DNA of 64,000 nt from Lichtheimia corymbifera B2541 (GCA_000697475.1 JNEU01000786.1:120785-184784); one strand, 5' to 3'; numbered from the stretch's first letter, positions 10,068-23,227 are shown. The notes: a model not told the origin generated them from the sequence alone. Translations and numbers: made by a program.

Positions 10068-11870
10068 ATGATGCAAACACAAATGGACCATGCTCCCCCC
10101 AGCACGAATGGCGACAAAGATCTTACCACTACTGCATATAGTACTACTGACGAAAAGGCTACGACAGCCCAGAATGAAACGATCAACGCTGTTCGAAAGC
10201 AAGTAAACCGAAAGCTTGATGTCCGTTTTGTGGTGTGGGCGTTTTTGGGGTTGTTTGGCATGCACCTGGATCGAACCAACTTACGTATGTATATAATCAT
10301 CATCGATATAGAACTTGAAAAACGCAGCTTATTCTCCTATTTTATCAGCCAACGCCTATGTCAGTGGGATGAGAGAAGACCTGAGTCTAGCATCTGCAGC
10401 ATACAATTGGGCGTATACCAGTAATAATATTGGAGCCACGGTGTAAGACGAACGAAGGGATGATAGATCTACCAATCGCTTTTATTTATGGCCTTTTCTT
10501 TTCCAGATTCATGCTCTTCGGGAGCTTGATTTTGCCTAGGATATATCCTCGATGGGTTTTTCCTTCTTTGGCTATTTTATGGGGCGCAATTCAATGTTGC
10601 ATGGCATTCGTGACCAACCACCAAGGTCTAATCGCTTTACGTTTCTTTTTGGGTGCTGCACAATCGGTACACTGCTACTACTAGAAGACGCTTTATCCTC
10701 GTTTATTAATGTACCAAATGCTTTTTGCAGGTTTTCCAACCTGGAATGATTTATCTTTTGGGTGCATGGTATACGCAAGAGGAGATTTCAAAGCGTGTCA
10801 ATGCTTTTAGGTCCGCAATGGCGGTCGCAAGTGCAGTTGGCGGCTTAATAGCAGGTGGTATTGTCCAAACCATTGCAGATCGTGGAGGATTACGTGCATG
10901 GCAATGGATATTTATCGTCGAAGGTCTGATATCAGTGGTTATTGGCCTTGTTGGTTACTTTGTGGTACCCAATTACCCTCATCAAAGCACATCATGGATC
11001 ACCGAAGACGAGCGATTGATCACCTTAAATATACAGTCATCACGCAATATGGCGATTTCATCCACACATTTCAATTGGAAGACGCAAGTATCACTATGTA
11101 TCGTTTTATTGCTCTACTCGTTTCTTATCTATCTATACACAGGTTTAAGAATGTCATTGGCACGCCGTATGCATTGATGCTTACGGTGTTGACGATTGCA
11201 TTTACGATTATGTCAAAGTTTTCAATGAATTTTGTCATCATTCTCAAGGACATGGGCTATGACAATGCATTTGCCAATTACATGTCCACGCCCTTGAATG
11301 TATTTGCTGCCATTATTAGTATTGTCGTTGGATGGAGTGCGGATTGGTTCAACGACTGTGCGATCCATTTGGGTGTATTGGGTGCTTGGTCGACCATTTG
11401 GAGTGTGGCTCTTGCAGCGGTGAATCGTGGAGACAATCCAGCAGTCTTGGTCTTTTTAGGTGCCTATGCGCTAGAGTTGACGACGGTTGCTATATCACTT
11501 TGCTTTGTCTGGGCCCTGATTATATACAAAGCTGATCCCAATGCACGTGCGTTAGCGGTTTCCCTAGTGGGCGGTATTGGATTCCTCATTCCTGCATTTC
11601 TGCAAGTCAGGCTATGGTTGGTTACTGACTCCCCCGTATTTTGTAAGTTCATCACCACATGATTCTTCCTGGATGATATCTTATTATATATACATAGGGC
11701 TCGGCAAAATCACCAATGTGGCGTTTGGTTGTGTAGCCATGGCAACTGTATTGCTCGTGTGGTTACTTTTACGCATCCAATTCAGGGTCCCCCAATCAAC
11801 CGCTGACAAACCTGATGAGTCGTTGGACACTGAAAAAGAAATAAAACGAGTTGATGCAGCTACTGCTTAA
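10068..11870 (+). CDS. Major facilitator transporter, ACS family, copy 3
   Basis: Exons 10068-10284, 10349-10442, 10507-10666, 10731-11083, 11143-11642, 11698-11870 give 498 aa. Intron positions and phases equal those of copies 1 and 2. Intron 4 needs a GC donor (AC/GCAAGT at 11084) to keep the frame into FKNVIGTPYALM; the nearby GT at 11088 gives the wrong phase. Motifs include LDRTNLPNAYVSGM, LILPRIYPRW, NHQGLIALRF and VPNYPHQS. It is the most diverged of the three in sequence and promoter. Substrate unknown. Confidence 0.87.
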
Positions 11871-12027
11871 ACATCTTGTATTCATTTTGAAAGAAAATGT
11901 CTTTATTGTCATTGATTGAATAGCAAGACTATTGTTTAAATGCGTGCGGCATCCCAATGGATCCAGGGTCACAAGGTTCCGGACACAGCTGTCAACAAGT
12001 CGTTTCTTTTATAGACAACCCCACGCT

Positions 12028-13290
12028 ATGGCAGCCAAGGTAAACCAACCTCCTCCTTGCTCTCTCTTTTTCATTCCCTCCTCAATCGTCACCTTCTCCA
12101 ATGGCAGCAAGCACTCGCACAACAAGGACGCCGTTTGATTCTCTCTGGCATTCAACCCACTGGCATTCCACACTTGGGTAACTACCTCGGTGCATTGAAC
12201 AACTGGGTCAAGCTACAACAAGAACCCGATGCCTCCACATACTACATGTTTGCCGATCTGCATGCCATTACGATGCCCCAGGATCCAGCTACACTGAGAC
12301 GCAATAAGCTTGATATGGCTGCCAGTTTGTTGGCGTGTGGTATTGACCCCAAGCGCAGTGTCGTGTTTGAGCAGAGTCGAGTGCCTGGACATGCCGATTT
12401 GATGTGGGTGTTCAATTGTTTGACGCCTGTTGGATGGTTGGGACGTATGACACAATGGAAGTCCAAGATGGATTCAGCAGCACGTGGCAACAAGGTGTCT
12501 CATGCGGAAATGTTGGCGGATGAATCCTTGACAACGGGTCTCAAGATGGGCTTGTTTGATTATCCAGTGCTGCAGGCAGCCGATATTCTTATTTACAAGT
12601 AAGTAGCAGCTATCATGAGGTATTTGGAAAGGTATTGATGACGTTAAAAAAGGGCAACACATGTACCTGTGGGTGAAGATCAACTTCAACATCTCGAATT
12701 GGCACGTGACATTGCTAAGGTGTTCAACAAGACATTCAAATCCAATACCTTCCCCAAACCCAATCCTATTATCCGTAAGTAACTAATTCAAGCAGAGGAT
12801 ATGTATATATATGTATATTCATTTGTATATAGCTCAAGGTACCAAACGTGTCATGTCCTTACGAGTTCCCACCTCCAAAATGTCCAAATCCGATCCTTCC
12901 GAGCACTCAAAAATCAACCTGACCGATGCTCCTGAATTGATCCAAAGCAAAATTCGACGTGCGGTCACAGATTCGATTCAAGGTGTCACGTATGATGTGG
13001 AGAATCGACCTGGTGTATCCAATCTTGTCAGCATCTACAGCGCTGTACGCGATATCGACATTCATGATGCGGTCAAGGAATTCGAAAATGTCAAGAGCAC
13101 ACAAGCCTTCAAGGATCAAGTGGCAGCAGCAGTAATTGATCGATTAACGCCTATTCAAAATGAATTGAAACGCCTGCAGGATGATCAAGGATATGTGATG
13201 CAAGTGCTAGAAGAAGGTGCTACCAAAGCTAGTGAAGTTGCAGCAAAGAATGTTGAAGAAGTATACAAGTTAGTGGGATTACGATTATAA
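12028..13290 (+). CDS. MSW1: Tryptophanyl-tRNA synthetase, mitochondrial/bacterial type
   Basis: Exons 12028-12039, 12108-12598, 12653-12774, 12833-13290 give 360 aa. It charges tRNA-Trp. The class I signatures are clear: [14 protein letters not shown] (HIGH-type) and SKMSKSDPS (KMSKS). [12 protein letters not shown] and the overall length fit the bacterial/mitochondrial WARS2/MSW1 type rather than the cytosolic enzyme. The longer open frame at 12057 begins with TTG inside the putative first intron, so the first ATG is taken as 12028 (MAAK). No targeting sequence follows that ATG. The in-frame sequence upstream of it, however, looks like a presequence (see findings), so the true start may be non-AUG. 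Confidence 0.88.
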
Positions 13291-13415
13291 AGAATATATA
13301 TATATATATCCTTGAACAAAATTGTTTTTTATACATCTTGTCATCATTAAACTACTACACAGTAAACGTGAGCAAAAGAGAGAATGGGTTGGAGGGGAGG
13401 AGGTGGAGGAAACGT

Positions 13416-14677
13416 TTAGATTAATAGAAAACAGGAAACTATAAAGAGAAAAAGAGGAGTGATGGATGCTCTAGGTTCAATAAAAACAGCAAAAGACGTC
13501 TCGTCATGATACATGGGATTATCTTGGACAACAGGTCCAATAAACCATTTGTCAGGTTGTTCCTTTAAGAATGCCTCGTCACCAAATCCAATATGCCAAT
13601 GATCATCCCCTTTGTGTCCTGACGAGTCATGTGATTTTGATGCTGTCCAGCGTCCTGCGCAGGATTCGTAACATGGATCGTTTTCGTGATAGAAAGGATC
13701 GGTGAGGTTGGCTACTGATATTCCAGTGATTTCTGAAATCCAATCAAGCATGTTGGATACATTGCAAAAACTCTCAGTGATGGTGGGTACCTTGCTGTTC
13801 TTTTTAAAGGGTTGTGGACACGTTGCATGGTTTGGATCGAGATCATGTACACCAAAGATACGAGCAAGCAAGCCAAGTACATAGGGTGCTGTTTCATTGT
13901 TTACGCTTTGTCGTATGATTAACGGGCTGCCTATAAAGGTATTTTAGTATACAAGCCATATATATATATGTTTATACAAGTTACCTGAATCACCATGACA
14001 AGCACGCTGGTCATCGTCAGCTGATATGGCTTCCACCATATCCCGTAACCCGGATGCCAATTTCGTCACCTTGACATCAATCGATTGTAACCTCCTAGCT
14101 TCAGGCCCATCTTTGACCAAGAATCCAAATCCCATCAGCTTGCCTTTAGATATACACAAAGTTAGCTCTGCAAACAAAAACCATCATCGACAACCAGCTG
14201 CTGCTGCTGCTGTTGTTGTTGTATAACTTTACCATCGAACGAGTGTAACCGGCCATCTGCTGGCCATAAAGCAACACGATCCACGTGATCTGATTGTTCC
14301 AAAGGATCCTCCAACTTGACAAGGGCAAGATCGTAATGCATATCGACATTGTTGCTGATATTGTATTTTGGATGCACTATCCAATCGTCGATGGCGTTGA
14401 TTTTTTGTTTCTTTCGATCAATGTGACTGTAGGCTGCAAAGTAGGGATTCTTTTCAATGGTAGATGGATGAGGTGCGTCGGCCACACAATGGGCAGCAGT
14501 GAGGACAATGGCGGGATTCAAGGACAATAAAACACCCCCACACACGTGAGGATTGCCCAGCATGACATAAAATGGATACAATGTCGGGTCATCCACATCC
14601 GATCCACTTTGAATAGCACTTATGGGAATGATAATCCAAACAAGTACCATCCATAGTAGTGTCGTGCTGGAATGCAT
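13416..14677 (-). CDS. Trypsin-like (S1) serine protease with hydrophobic C-terminal tail
   Basis: Exons 14233-14677, 13985-14143 and 13416-13930 give 372 aa. An N-terminal signal peptide (residues ~1-22) precedes the S1 fold. The triad is visible: His63 in LTAAHC, Asp116 in YDLALVKL, and Ser201 in CHGDSGSP, where the GDSG glycine codon is split by intron 2. After the core there is an unusual ~120-residue extension with extra cysteines and a final hydrophobic stretch (ITPLFLFIVSCFLLI), suggesting a membrane or GPI anchor. It is convergent with the Trp-tRNA synthetase, 125 bp apart. Likely secreted or cell-surface; substrate unknown. Confidence 0.85.
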
Positions 14678-14920
14678 TTCAAGGGTGAAAAAGTTTTACT
14701 GAAGGAAAAAAAAAAAGTGAAAAAAAGAAAAAATAAAAACGCGGGCTTGAGTGAGTGAGAGTGTGTGTGGGGATTACGTGTAATCATAAGCGAATGAGTG
14801 AGCATAGATTCTATAAGGTTGATGTATGTTGGATGAATTAAACAATATGATCGAAAAGGGTAATATACAAGGGGGTCAACCGGTGAAGAGAAGAGAGAGA
14901 GGGAAAGCACAGACACCCCC

Positions 14921-16950
14921 TTAAGCAATGAATCCCAAAGACAGCTTGGAGAAATCGCCTATCCAACCGATATGCAAATCAGGTCGTACCACGATAGCCA
15001 CTGGATCATTCTTGTTGTTGCTGTTGTAATCTTGAATCAAGCCATGATGACATTGGGCCTGGTTGATCTTGTCCATGAACACCCATTGTGGATCAATAAT
15101 ACCACCAGCCTCATCCTGTTGCTGCTGCTGTGATAATTGCTTTTCAATAACACCTTTTTGTACAGTGGTTGTAATGATATGCACATGCATCCATGAGGGC
15201 ACCGTGAAATCCTTGAGTCCCTTGATAACAGCATCCATCGATTGAGTGATATCATGTGCCAATACCAGCAAATGAAATCCCCATCCTCCCATATTACTAC
15301 TGCTTGTATCCTGTACTTGTTGTCGCCACACGTCGTAGAGTCGCACCTTGGCACCCGTTGCATAATGGACCACCTTGAAATCAGGTGCACGGTCGCCAGT
15401 TTGAATCATCACGCCATCATTGTTATCACTATGACCATAGCTGATACCAAATCCGGATATAAAGAGCTGGTATTGTCGTAAAAGAGCCTCCAAATTCTCT
15501 TGTTCTTTTGACTCGGCCGCTTGCACAATCTGCTTGTCCATGGCAATCACTTGTTCCGCCACTGGATGTCGTTCCTTTTCATATGTGTTGAGCAATGTTG
15601 GCTTGGCATGACCTGATTCGACCATGGCAATCTTCCACACCTATTATCCTTATTCAATGAGTCTCTCATGGCCATGACTACCACACACCACCAATCCCTC
15701 AACCACTTGCCAGATTGAATACATCGCCAAAGCCGGTATTAAGACCTTGTCCAAGCGTAGGGCTTTGAGAATGACATGCGTCTCCACAGAGAAAGATACG
15801 TGGATCCTCTTGGGAACTTGTATAGTGCGTAGCAACATGTTGACCGACACGATATATTGTCCACCACATAGTCGCCGTAAACTCCACGCGGTGAGGCAAC
15901 AATGCTCTTCTTGCTTCATGTTGCACTGTCTCCAAATGGATCTGGTTGCGATCACCTTCATCCGATAACTGCACCATCACGCGTACAAGATTATTCTCCC
16001 TTGGAAACATACATGCATGGGTACCAAAAGGTCCTTTGATGAAACTACAAAAGATATCAGCAGGTGAGGATGATTTATTACCTACCCTCCCTCCTCTTTC
16101 TTTCTTGATTTACCTAATACTCTTTCTATCATGGAAGCTGGTATGGATCAGAGCATCAAGTACACCATGGTTCTTTTTGCTAGACTCTCCCTCATAAGCA
16201 ATATCGAGCTGCTTTCGTATTTCGCTGTGGGCTCCATCGCACCCGAACAAGTATTTTGCACGGATGTCAAGTGTGCTATTATCTAACATGTGCTTGAGCG
16301 TCACTGAGAGTGGATATTCCGAATCCGCTCCATCCTTTTGGAATTGGCTGACAGTCCAAGGCCTTTCAACTTGTACATCATGTTCAGAGAGTGTATGTTG
16401 TAGACTAGATTCAGTGATATGCTGTCCCACACACAAAATATGTCTATAATATATAAAAGTATAAGTTATTATCCTTCCATCCCATTATTACTACTACTAC
16501 TTGCTTGTATTTCGAAACCACATGTTCAGGTACATATGCTACGCTTGATGACACTTGCTGATGATGATGTGAAAATGCATCCACACGTACACCGGTAGCT
16601 AACAAATCGGTGGCCAAACCGCTGTGGTCAAGTAGCTCAAGGGTACGTCCATGAATCCAATCACCACGTCCCCAATGTTGCGGCTCAAATTCAATGTCTG
16701 CCGTAAATACACCCAGCTTTTGTCAGCAAAGAGTGGCAAACCATCACCTTTCACTCACCTACTATGCGCACCGACAAACCATACTTGACGGCAAGGTTGG
16801 CTGCAAGCAATCCAACAGGGCCCCCTGAACGATGATGATATGCGCTATGAGCGTTGTCGATGTCGTTGTGGTCTCCATTAGAAAACACTTGCCTCCCACA
16901 ATAACAATATCAACGCGTGTCTTGGTGTTTTGTTCTTCATCCGTAGTCAT
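14921..16950 (-). CDS. FAD-dependent aromatic monooxygenase (phenol hydroxylase-like)
   Basis: Exons 16893-16950, 16759-16824, 16505-16697, 16114-16443, 15711-16044 and 14921-15640 give 566 aa. The FAD/NADPH fold shows VGGGPVGLLAAN at residues ~18-29, a DG-type motif (GCDGAHSEIRK), and GDACHSQSPTLGQGLNTG near residue 303. The C-terminal ~150 residues form a thioredoxin-like PHOX_C domain (GDRAPDF...). The family hydroxylates phenolic substrates using NADPH and O2; the substrate is not predictable. Three of five introns (68, 61 and 70 nt) need GC donors, GCAAGT in each case; all alternatives shift the frame. A divergent 569-bp promoter separates it from the secreted protein at 17520. Confidence 0.9.
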
Positions 16951-17519
16951 AATGGTTGTTATTTTGTTTCAAAAGAGATAAAGAATAAAAAATGAGAGAG
17001 AAATAGGCACGAGCATTTTTAAAGTGGGATCATATTAACGCCGTTCAAAAAATGGCATGATAGATTTCACTTGTGTGACCATGTTGCTTGAGCCATGTGT
17101 AACCATGGCAATGAATCGAATACACAATCACATCATGGTACATTTCTCGAATCGAAATTGTTTTTTGCTACTCAATGTGATGCACGGAGATACGTAACAA
17201 GTCACGTGAATGAAACAAATGTTTGAATCAACAGTAACACCGCCTGCAGCTGTATATGGGACACTGGCTGAGACTCTTTTTTTGGGACAATGCAGCAGCA
17301 AAGAAGAAAAAGGAGTATCGGAGGGGTTGACGATACAATGTCCCTCAAACAAGGATTGATCCATTAGGCGACGACAGTGGCGGCGTACGTATCAAGGAGT
17401 AAAAAAAAAAGAAGCTGCATGATGGATGCCCCTCCTTGATTGTTTAGATGTTATAAAAGACAAAGGAAGATCAGGCCATGTAATACGGAGTGATTTTGCT
17501 TTTTCATTACTACGTAACC
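16951..17519. other. Divergent intergenic promoter region
   Basis: 569 bp between the monooxygenase and the secreted Cys-rich gene, which point away from each other. It contains a perfect TCACGTGA palindrome at 17202-17209, a bHLH-type (Cbf1/USF-like) site. Nothing else is recognised. Confidence 0.5.
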
Positions 17520-18336
17520 ATGAAAACTACCCATCACTTTGTCTTTATCGGTGTTGCTGTGCTATTTCTTAGCTCATCATTTGTCGCTGCCGCCCCAAGC
17601 GGTGTGACGCATCATGCTAGTGGAGGTTTCCAATGCCCCCAATTCTCTCAGGTGCAGGCATGCGATAGAGAAAAAGATCAAGAAGAACAAAAATGCACAT
17701 TTGAACTTCTGGACTATAAGCTCTCTGATGGCAAGGGTAAGCGATTGTTTATTGATACCCCATTTCTCTCTTTCTGTATCTTAGCGTTTGTTCTTGCAGA
17801 GAAAGTTATAAAGCATACATGTGCTCTTCCTTCAAAGCGCATTCAATGCAAGGAATTTCAAGGGGAGACTGAGTGTATGAATGCTCAATGTTCATGGACT
17901 AGTATTGTAGCTCAACCTACCAAAGGCGCAAGTAAGTGCACATGCAAATAGGTGCGTTCGATTTCTCACACGTAATATATAGAACCCAAAATCGAAAAGA
18001 GCTTTTGCGATAAAGAGGTGATGTGCACTGCGTTCAAAAGCAAAGGGGTTGGTGAACAAGAGCCACATTGTTTATGGGATAAGGGTGGTGTCAGCACAAA
18101 CGGTGTCAGTAAGTAAAGCGAGTACGCACACAACATCATGCAACGTATTTATTATATAAACGTGAATAGCATTATTACCAGGATGTCTAAGAAGAATGCC
18201 TGGTGATAGGGGTGAAGAGGATGAGCAAGAAGAGGAAGAAGAAGAAGAGGGAGCACCCATTCATAAAGCAACAAGTGATAAGCTTGGTCACCACCATGTG
18301 CCTTTGGGTAATCACGAACCATTAAAACAACTTTGA
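17520..18336 (+). CDS. Modular Cys-rich secreted protein
   Basis: Exons 17520-17736, 17800-17931, 17983-18108, 18170-18336 give 213 aa. A signal peptide (residues ~1-24, ending FVAAAPS) is followed by three Cys modules, each essentially one exon: CPQFSQVQACDREKDQEEQKC, CALPSKRIQCKEF...CMNAQCSW, and FCDKEVMCTAFKS...HCLWD. The last exon is acidic (Glu-rich) and His-containing. All introns are phase 1, which favours exon duplication or shuffling. Intron 1 (63 nt) is stop-free and a multiple of three, so retention would insert 21 residues. Extracellular role likely; function unknown. Confidence 0.75.
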
Positions 18337-19132
18337 ATAAATGTGTATTTGACCGCATGATACCGATGACTGAAAGAGGCAGCAGTGGTTGCATCATGTC
18401 CAATCAGCCATAGCCAAGTTGCTACATAGGCTGGGACGAAATTCATTGTGGCGCATGTATTTTCGGCATCTTTAAGTATGACTAACCGACTATGACTTAA
18501 CTAGACCCTGATGTGTCAGCCAATGATGACTTGGAGTCATTTGGTTATCATATCTCTCTGTTCTCTCTCCATTGGAATGACAGTAATATCTTTATGATCT
18601 ATGCAAGATCAAATCTCATGATAAGGATGTGATATCTTGTCGTGGGGGGATGGTCACCGGATATGTTATTGAGCACAAGACCTGTCTTTTTTTAATCTTT
18701 TTACGCAATCTTCCCGATAGCATATCGGTGGAGTTGAAGCGTGGTCTCCGATCGGCAACCACCAGCTGAGACATTTTTTTTTGTTTTATATAATTTACGA
18801 GACAATGAAAGATAAAGGAAGGCTTATTGTAAAGAGAGAAAAAGTGGAGAGGAGGAGACGGGAGGAAGAAAAGGCAACTGTAGCACGATCATCGGATGCA
18901 TTCTCGTGGGTGAGTTGAATAGCAGCACCCGTTCAAGCGAGAGAAAACGTAGTGGGTGGTTGGTGGTGGGTCAAGTTACCCCAAGCTTTTGAGTAGCACA
19001 AGGGCAGTAGGGCATTTGATTGGGCACAAGTAACCCAATTTTCTCTCTTCTTGGCTAAAGCCCAGCATCAATCATCATCAGCATCACAACCACTTCAAGA
19101 AATACTTTTTTCGGGTCAACCCTTTCCATTCC
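18337..19132. other. Upstream region of the MGA2/SPT23-type gene
   Basis: About 800 bp. It holds a 6-bp-arm perfect inverted repeat (CCGATA-GCA-TATCGG) at 18714-18728, a purine-rich GAGAGGAGGAG-type stretch around 18840-18870, and several poly-T runs. No coding sequence is supported. Confidence 0.45.
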
Positions 19133-22100
19133 ATGTCCCACCAAAGTCCTTTACTTGATGTTCCTTGTTCGATAAACGACAGTATTCAATCTTGCGATTC
19201 ACCCTCTGGCTCATCGACGAGCGAACCTCATGACGACTCAATGCAACAAACATTCATTGACCAATCCTTTTTCTATAAGCTCGATCAGCTTTCTCCTGAT
19301 AATCCCTTGTATTTTATGCAACAACAACAGCAACAGCAACAACAACAACCGTCATCGGTAGATGAGGACGAAAGTATGGCCGAGTCGACCATTGCTAATG
19401 ATACGGCTTCTTCAACAAGACGAGTATCCTCTTCCGATACAGCTACAACAACACCACACCAACCACACCACCAGCAACAACACCAACAACAACCACAGCA
19501 GGCATTATCACCATCAGCTGCGAGTTATCATACACCACCAGCAATGAGTCCAGGTGCTTCTAGTAGCGTAGGAGCCATGAGTGTTGTCGAACCATTGCAA
19601 CCATCCTCTTCCACTGCCACTGCACCTGAGCACAATCAGACATTTTGGTCGGGTGTCAACAGTGTGAGTTGATTTTTCCTTCTTCCATCTTCTTTTTTTT
19701 TGCATATGGCTGATGATCCTTCATATCAAACACGCAGTTCTTGTCCAATGTAACCCAGAATCCGTTTCCTCAGGCTATCCCCAATCTGGCGCGTAATTTT
19801 ACAGAGTATTTATCATCAAGTTACCCTTCCTTGTAAGATCATAGAACTCGATCTTTTTGTTGATCTCTTTTTTTATTTATTCTCTTTTCCCAATCATAGC
19901 AATTCAAATTCACCACAACAAGCAGCCGTAGCAGCAGCCGCCGCAGCAGCCGCAGCAGCATCCAGTGCAATGCCTACACCGCCCATGTTATCGCCTGGCA
20001 ATTCTTTCAAGACTGATAATCTCATGGCAGCAGGCAATAACAAGAGCCCTGGGTAAGTGTTGACCAACTTTCATATGTAAATCGCCTATAAATGAGAAGC
20101 CTGCCTAACTAAGAATCATCGTACAACAACAACATTAGAATGCAAATCCGTGTGCTGGGTGTTCCACAAACAGGTGCAAAATCGCGCGTAGAGACACAAA
20201 TCAAGCTATGCATTCAATTGGTCACTGATGACGGCGACAAGGCCCAATGGTGGTCCCATATCAAATTGCCTGAACATATGGTTGCCAAGGACAAATTGAA
20301 GCGACAAGTCACCATGACCACTTCACCCAATGGACAACCACGTGTAGCAAGCATCACGGACAACAACAACAATCCCATTCGACCCGATAAGATGCTGTTC
20401 CTAAGTGCTCGTGTCATTTGTGCCAGTGATCCAAAACGTAAAGTCGTCACTTGTCTTGGATGTATTCAACGAGAGGTAAGCTATATATATATATAACTTT
20501 TATAAAATGTATAAATACTCACACACTTTTTACAGCGAAAACGATCACAACGACGCAAAGAGAATCGCATCAAGGCAGAGAATGATCAACAAGAAGAGAA
20601 GCGCAGTGTTGCCATGGACGACGAGAAATCCTTGGCACTCGAGGAACAAAAAGTGTTGCTATTCAATTGTTCCGAGGTGGTTGATTTCAGCTCTGGAGAT
20701 ACTATTTTACCTACTCGTATCACGTGCTATTGTCGCCATCATAATGAAAAGATTGGTTTCTGGTGAGTAATATATTATATATACACAAATGCCATTGAGC
20801 TGACAAGATATTCTTAGCATATACTTTGAGATGCATGATCATACTGGCAAACAAGTCGCTACTGGCATGTCACCACCCATCATGATTACGGATGATCATA
20901 AATCAAACAAGGTCAAAGCAGCACGTAAACGTCCACGCACCGATTCCGATGTACCATCACAGGCTCCCGCTTCCTCCTTTGCACCATCCTTTACAACACC
21001 CCAGCAACATCAACAGATGCAATACAATTTCAATGCACCAGCAGCACCGCCACAACCACCACCAATGACGAGTACACCGCCTCCTTTATCGATACAACCA
21101 CGTCCTGAGACCATGTCAAAAGCACAATTGGATGCATTATCACAAATGACCACACATATGCAACAACAGCAACAACAACAACAACCATTGAATGCAGCCT
21201 TGTTGTCAACACTTGATCCAAAGATTGAAAAGTCAACAACGCCTGTCATGCAATCACCGCAACAGCAGCAACAATCCATGGAACGACCTCAACTTCAACG
21301 TTTGATTCCAAATGAAGGTCCAACATTTGGCGGTATTGAAGTTACTATTCTTGGCAGTAATTTCCGACCTGGATTAACCGTTCTTTTTGGTGATGTACCT
21401 GCTGCCAGCACGCATTTCTGGTCACCCAATACACTCGTCTGCATCCTACCAGCAGTGACTGAACCAGGACCTGTGGTGGTGTGTTTCAAGGAATATCCTG
21501 TCATGATGGATAGTCAAGAAGTGATGCTATTCACTTACTATAACGAGAACGATCGTGCCCTGATGGAATTAGCCTTGCAAGTGGTCGGTCTCAAAATGAC
21601 AGGCAAGGTGGAAGATGCCCGTGAGATTGCTATGCGTATTGTACAAGGTGGCAACAAATCCAATGGCTCATCCTCCTCAACCGGTGCAGGTGGCGATCAA
21701 AATCAACAACAGCAACAACAGCAACCTCAACAGCAGCAGCAGCAATTGGAACGTCAAATCATCCAAGTACTCGAAGTGATGGATACCATGGCCGATGTTT
21801 ACTCTGAGGATGTTTCCATGACCAATGCTCAAGGACATACCATGATGCATTTGGCAGCCATGCTTGGTTTCAACAAGTTGACACATGCCTTGATTGATTT
21901 GGGTTGTGATGTTGATATGACGGATCGTAATGGATCTACACCCTTGCATTACGCAGCCTGGTTTGGCCACGAAGATGTGGTGCGTACGTTATTGGAAGAA
22001 GGCCATGCTGAACCCGAGATTGCAAACTTGCTTGATAAACGTCCAATGCATCTTGCACGAGATGGATCCATTCGTACCTTGTTGCATAATCATTTACCCT

Positions 22101-23227
22101 TGAGTGAAGCATCCGGCGATTCATCCCATGGTATGCTTTCGGATGCCATGAGTGCTGATGTGGATACGTCATTTGATGAAGAAGAGGAGGATGACGATTC
22201 CGATGATGGATGGATTGGTGAAGAAGAAGAGGATGACGATATCATTGAATCACCTGTCTATTACTCGGATTCATCATTAACAACGGAAGAGAATGATGTG
22301 ACCCTTTCTTATGGTTTGCGACATCGAAAGAATCGAATGCAGCAACATCCTGTGGTCCAGTATCTCGAACAAGAAGATGAGTCCAATGATGATGAGGAAG
22401 GTGTGATTCCCGATGCACAACCTGTACATGAAGATGCCATGGTACAAGGTTCATCCGATGATGAAATGATGGTATCCAACACTACCACACAGCAAAAGAA
22501 TTGGATCGAACGAACCTTGTCTCATTTCCAACCTAAACAACCACAACAAGATCAAAATGCTGATGATGATACCTCGTTCCTGCAACACATCAAGAACAAC
22601 ATTGCTACCAAACCCGGTGAATTGAATCTCAAAACGATCGCCGACCATTTATTACAGCTACCTCGACCCACAACCATGATTGCCAATATGACTGTAAGGT
22701 TCTCAGGTGAGGATAGTAGTAGGCCACCGAATACAACAACACCTACACCAGAGCATCAAGAACCTGAGCAGACCTTGGCATGGTATATGGCATTGGCTTA
22801 TGCTATGGGTGCACGAAGTAGTTCACAAGAACAAGAGCAATCTTCTATGCGGCCGAGCCGTAAACAGCATCATCTTTCTCCTTTTGCCGAACCCTCTTCT
22901 TCTTCCTCCCCCTCGTCCTCTTCTCCTGCTTCATCTTCCATCACTCATCCTCCTTCATCATCACCATCATCATCTTCATCCGCTGTCTATGACAATTACT
23001 ACTCAAGTACAAGCCTACAAGCCGCAGTACGTGATCCTAAACGGAGGGACAAGCGTCTTTTTGTCTTTTGGGTTCCCCTCTTTTGGCGTAAGTATTTTTT
23101 TATGCACTGGGTTTTCCATGATTGACACATTCTTTTTTTCCATCTAGTGATGGTGGGCTATCTCGCATACCAATTTTCGTTGTTTACATACTTGAAGTCA
23201 TTTGCACTCGATATCTATTATCGTTGA
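19133..23227 (+). CDS. MGA2: MGA2/SPT23-type membrane-anchored transcription factor
   Basis: Exons 19133-19663, 19738-19832, 19900-20052, 20139-20475, 20536-20762, 20818-23087, 23148-23227 give 1230 aa. Order: disordered poly-Gln N-terminus; the Spt23/Mga2 N-terminal domain (MQIRVLGVPQTGAKSRVE to IGFCIYFEMHD); an IPT/TIG domain at ~604-700 (LIPNEGPTFGGIEVTILG); ankyrin repeats at ~782-867 (GHTMMHLAAMLGF, GSTPLHYAAWFGHED); an acidic region; and a C-terminal transmembrane helix at ~1193-1218. In yeast these ER-bound factors are clipped by ubiquitin-proteasome action and switch on the delta-9 desaturase gene OLE1 when membranes are too saturated. The architecture fits the same role here. Confidence 0.93.

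Noticed and set aside
12057..12107. Long open frame suggesting a Leu-rich N-terminus for Trp-tRNA synthetase
   Set aside because: The frame begins with TTG and this stretch is the pyrimidine-rich intron between exon 1 (MAAK) and the exon starting at 12108.
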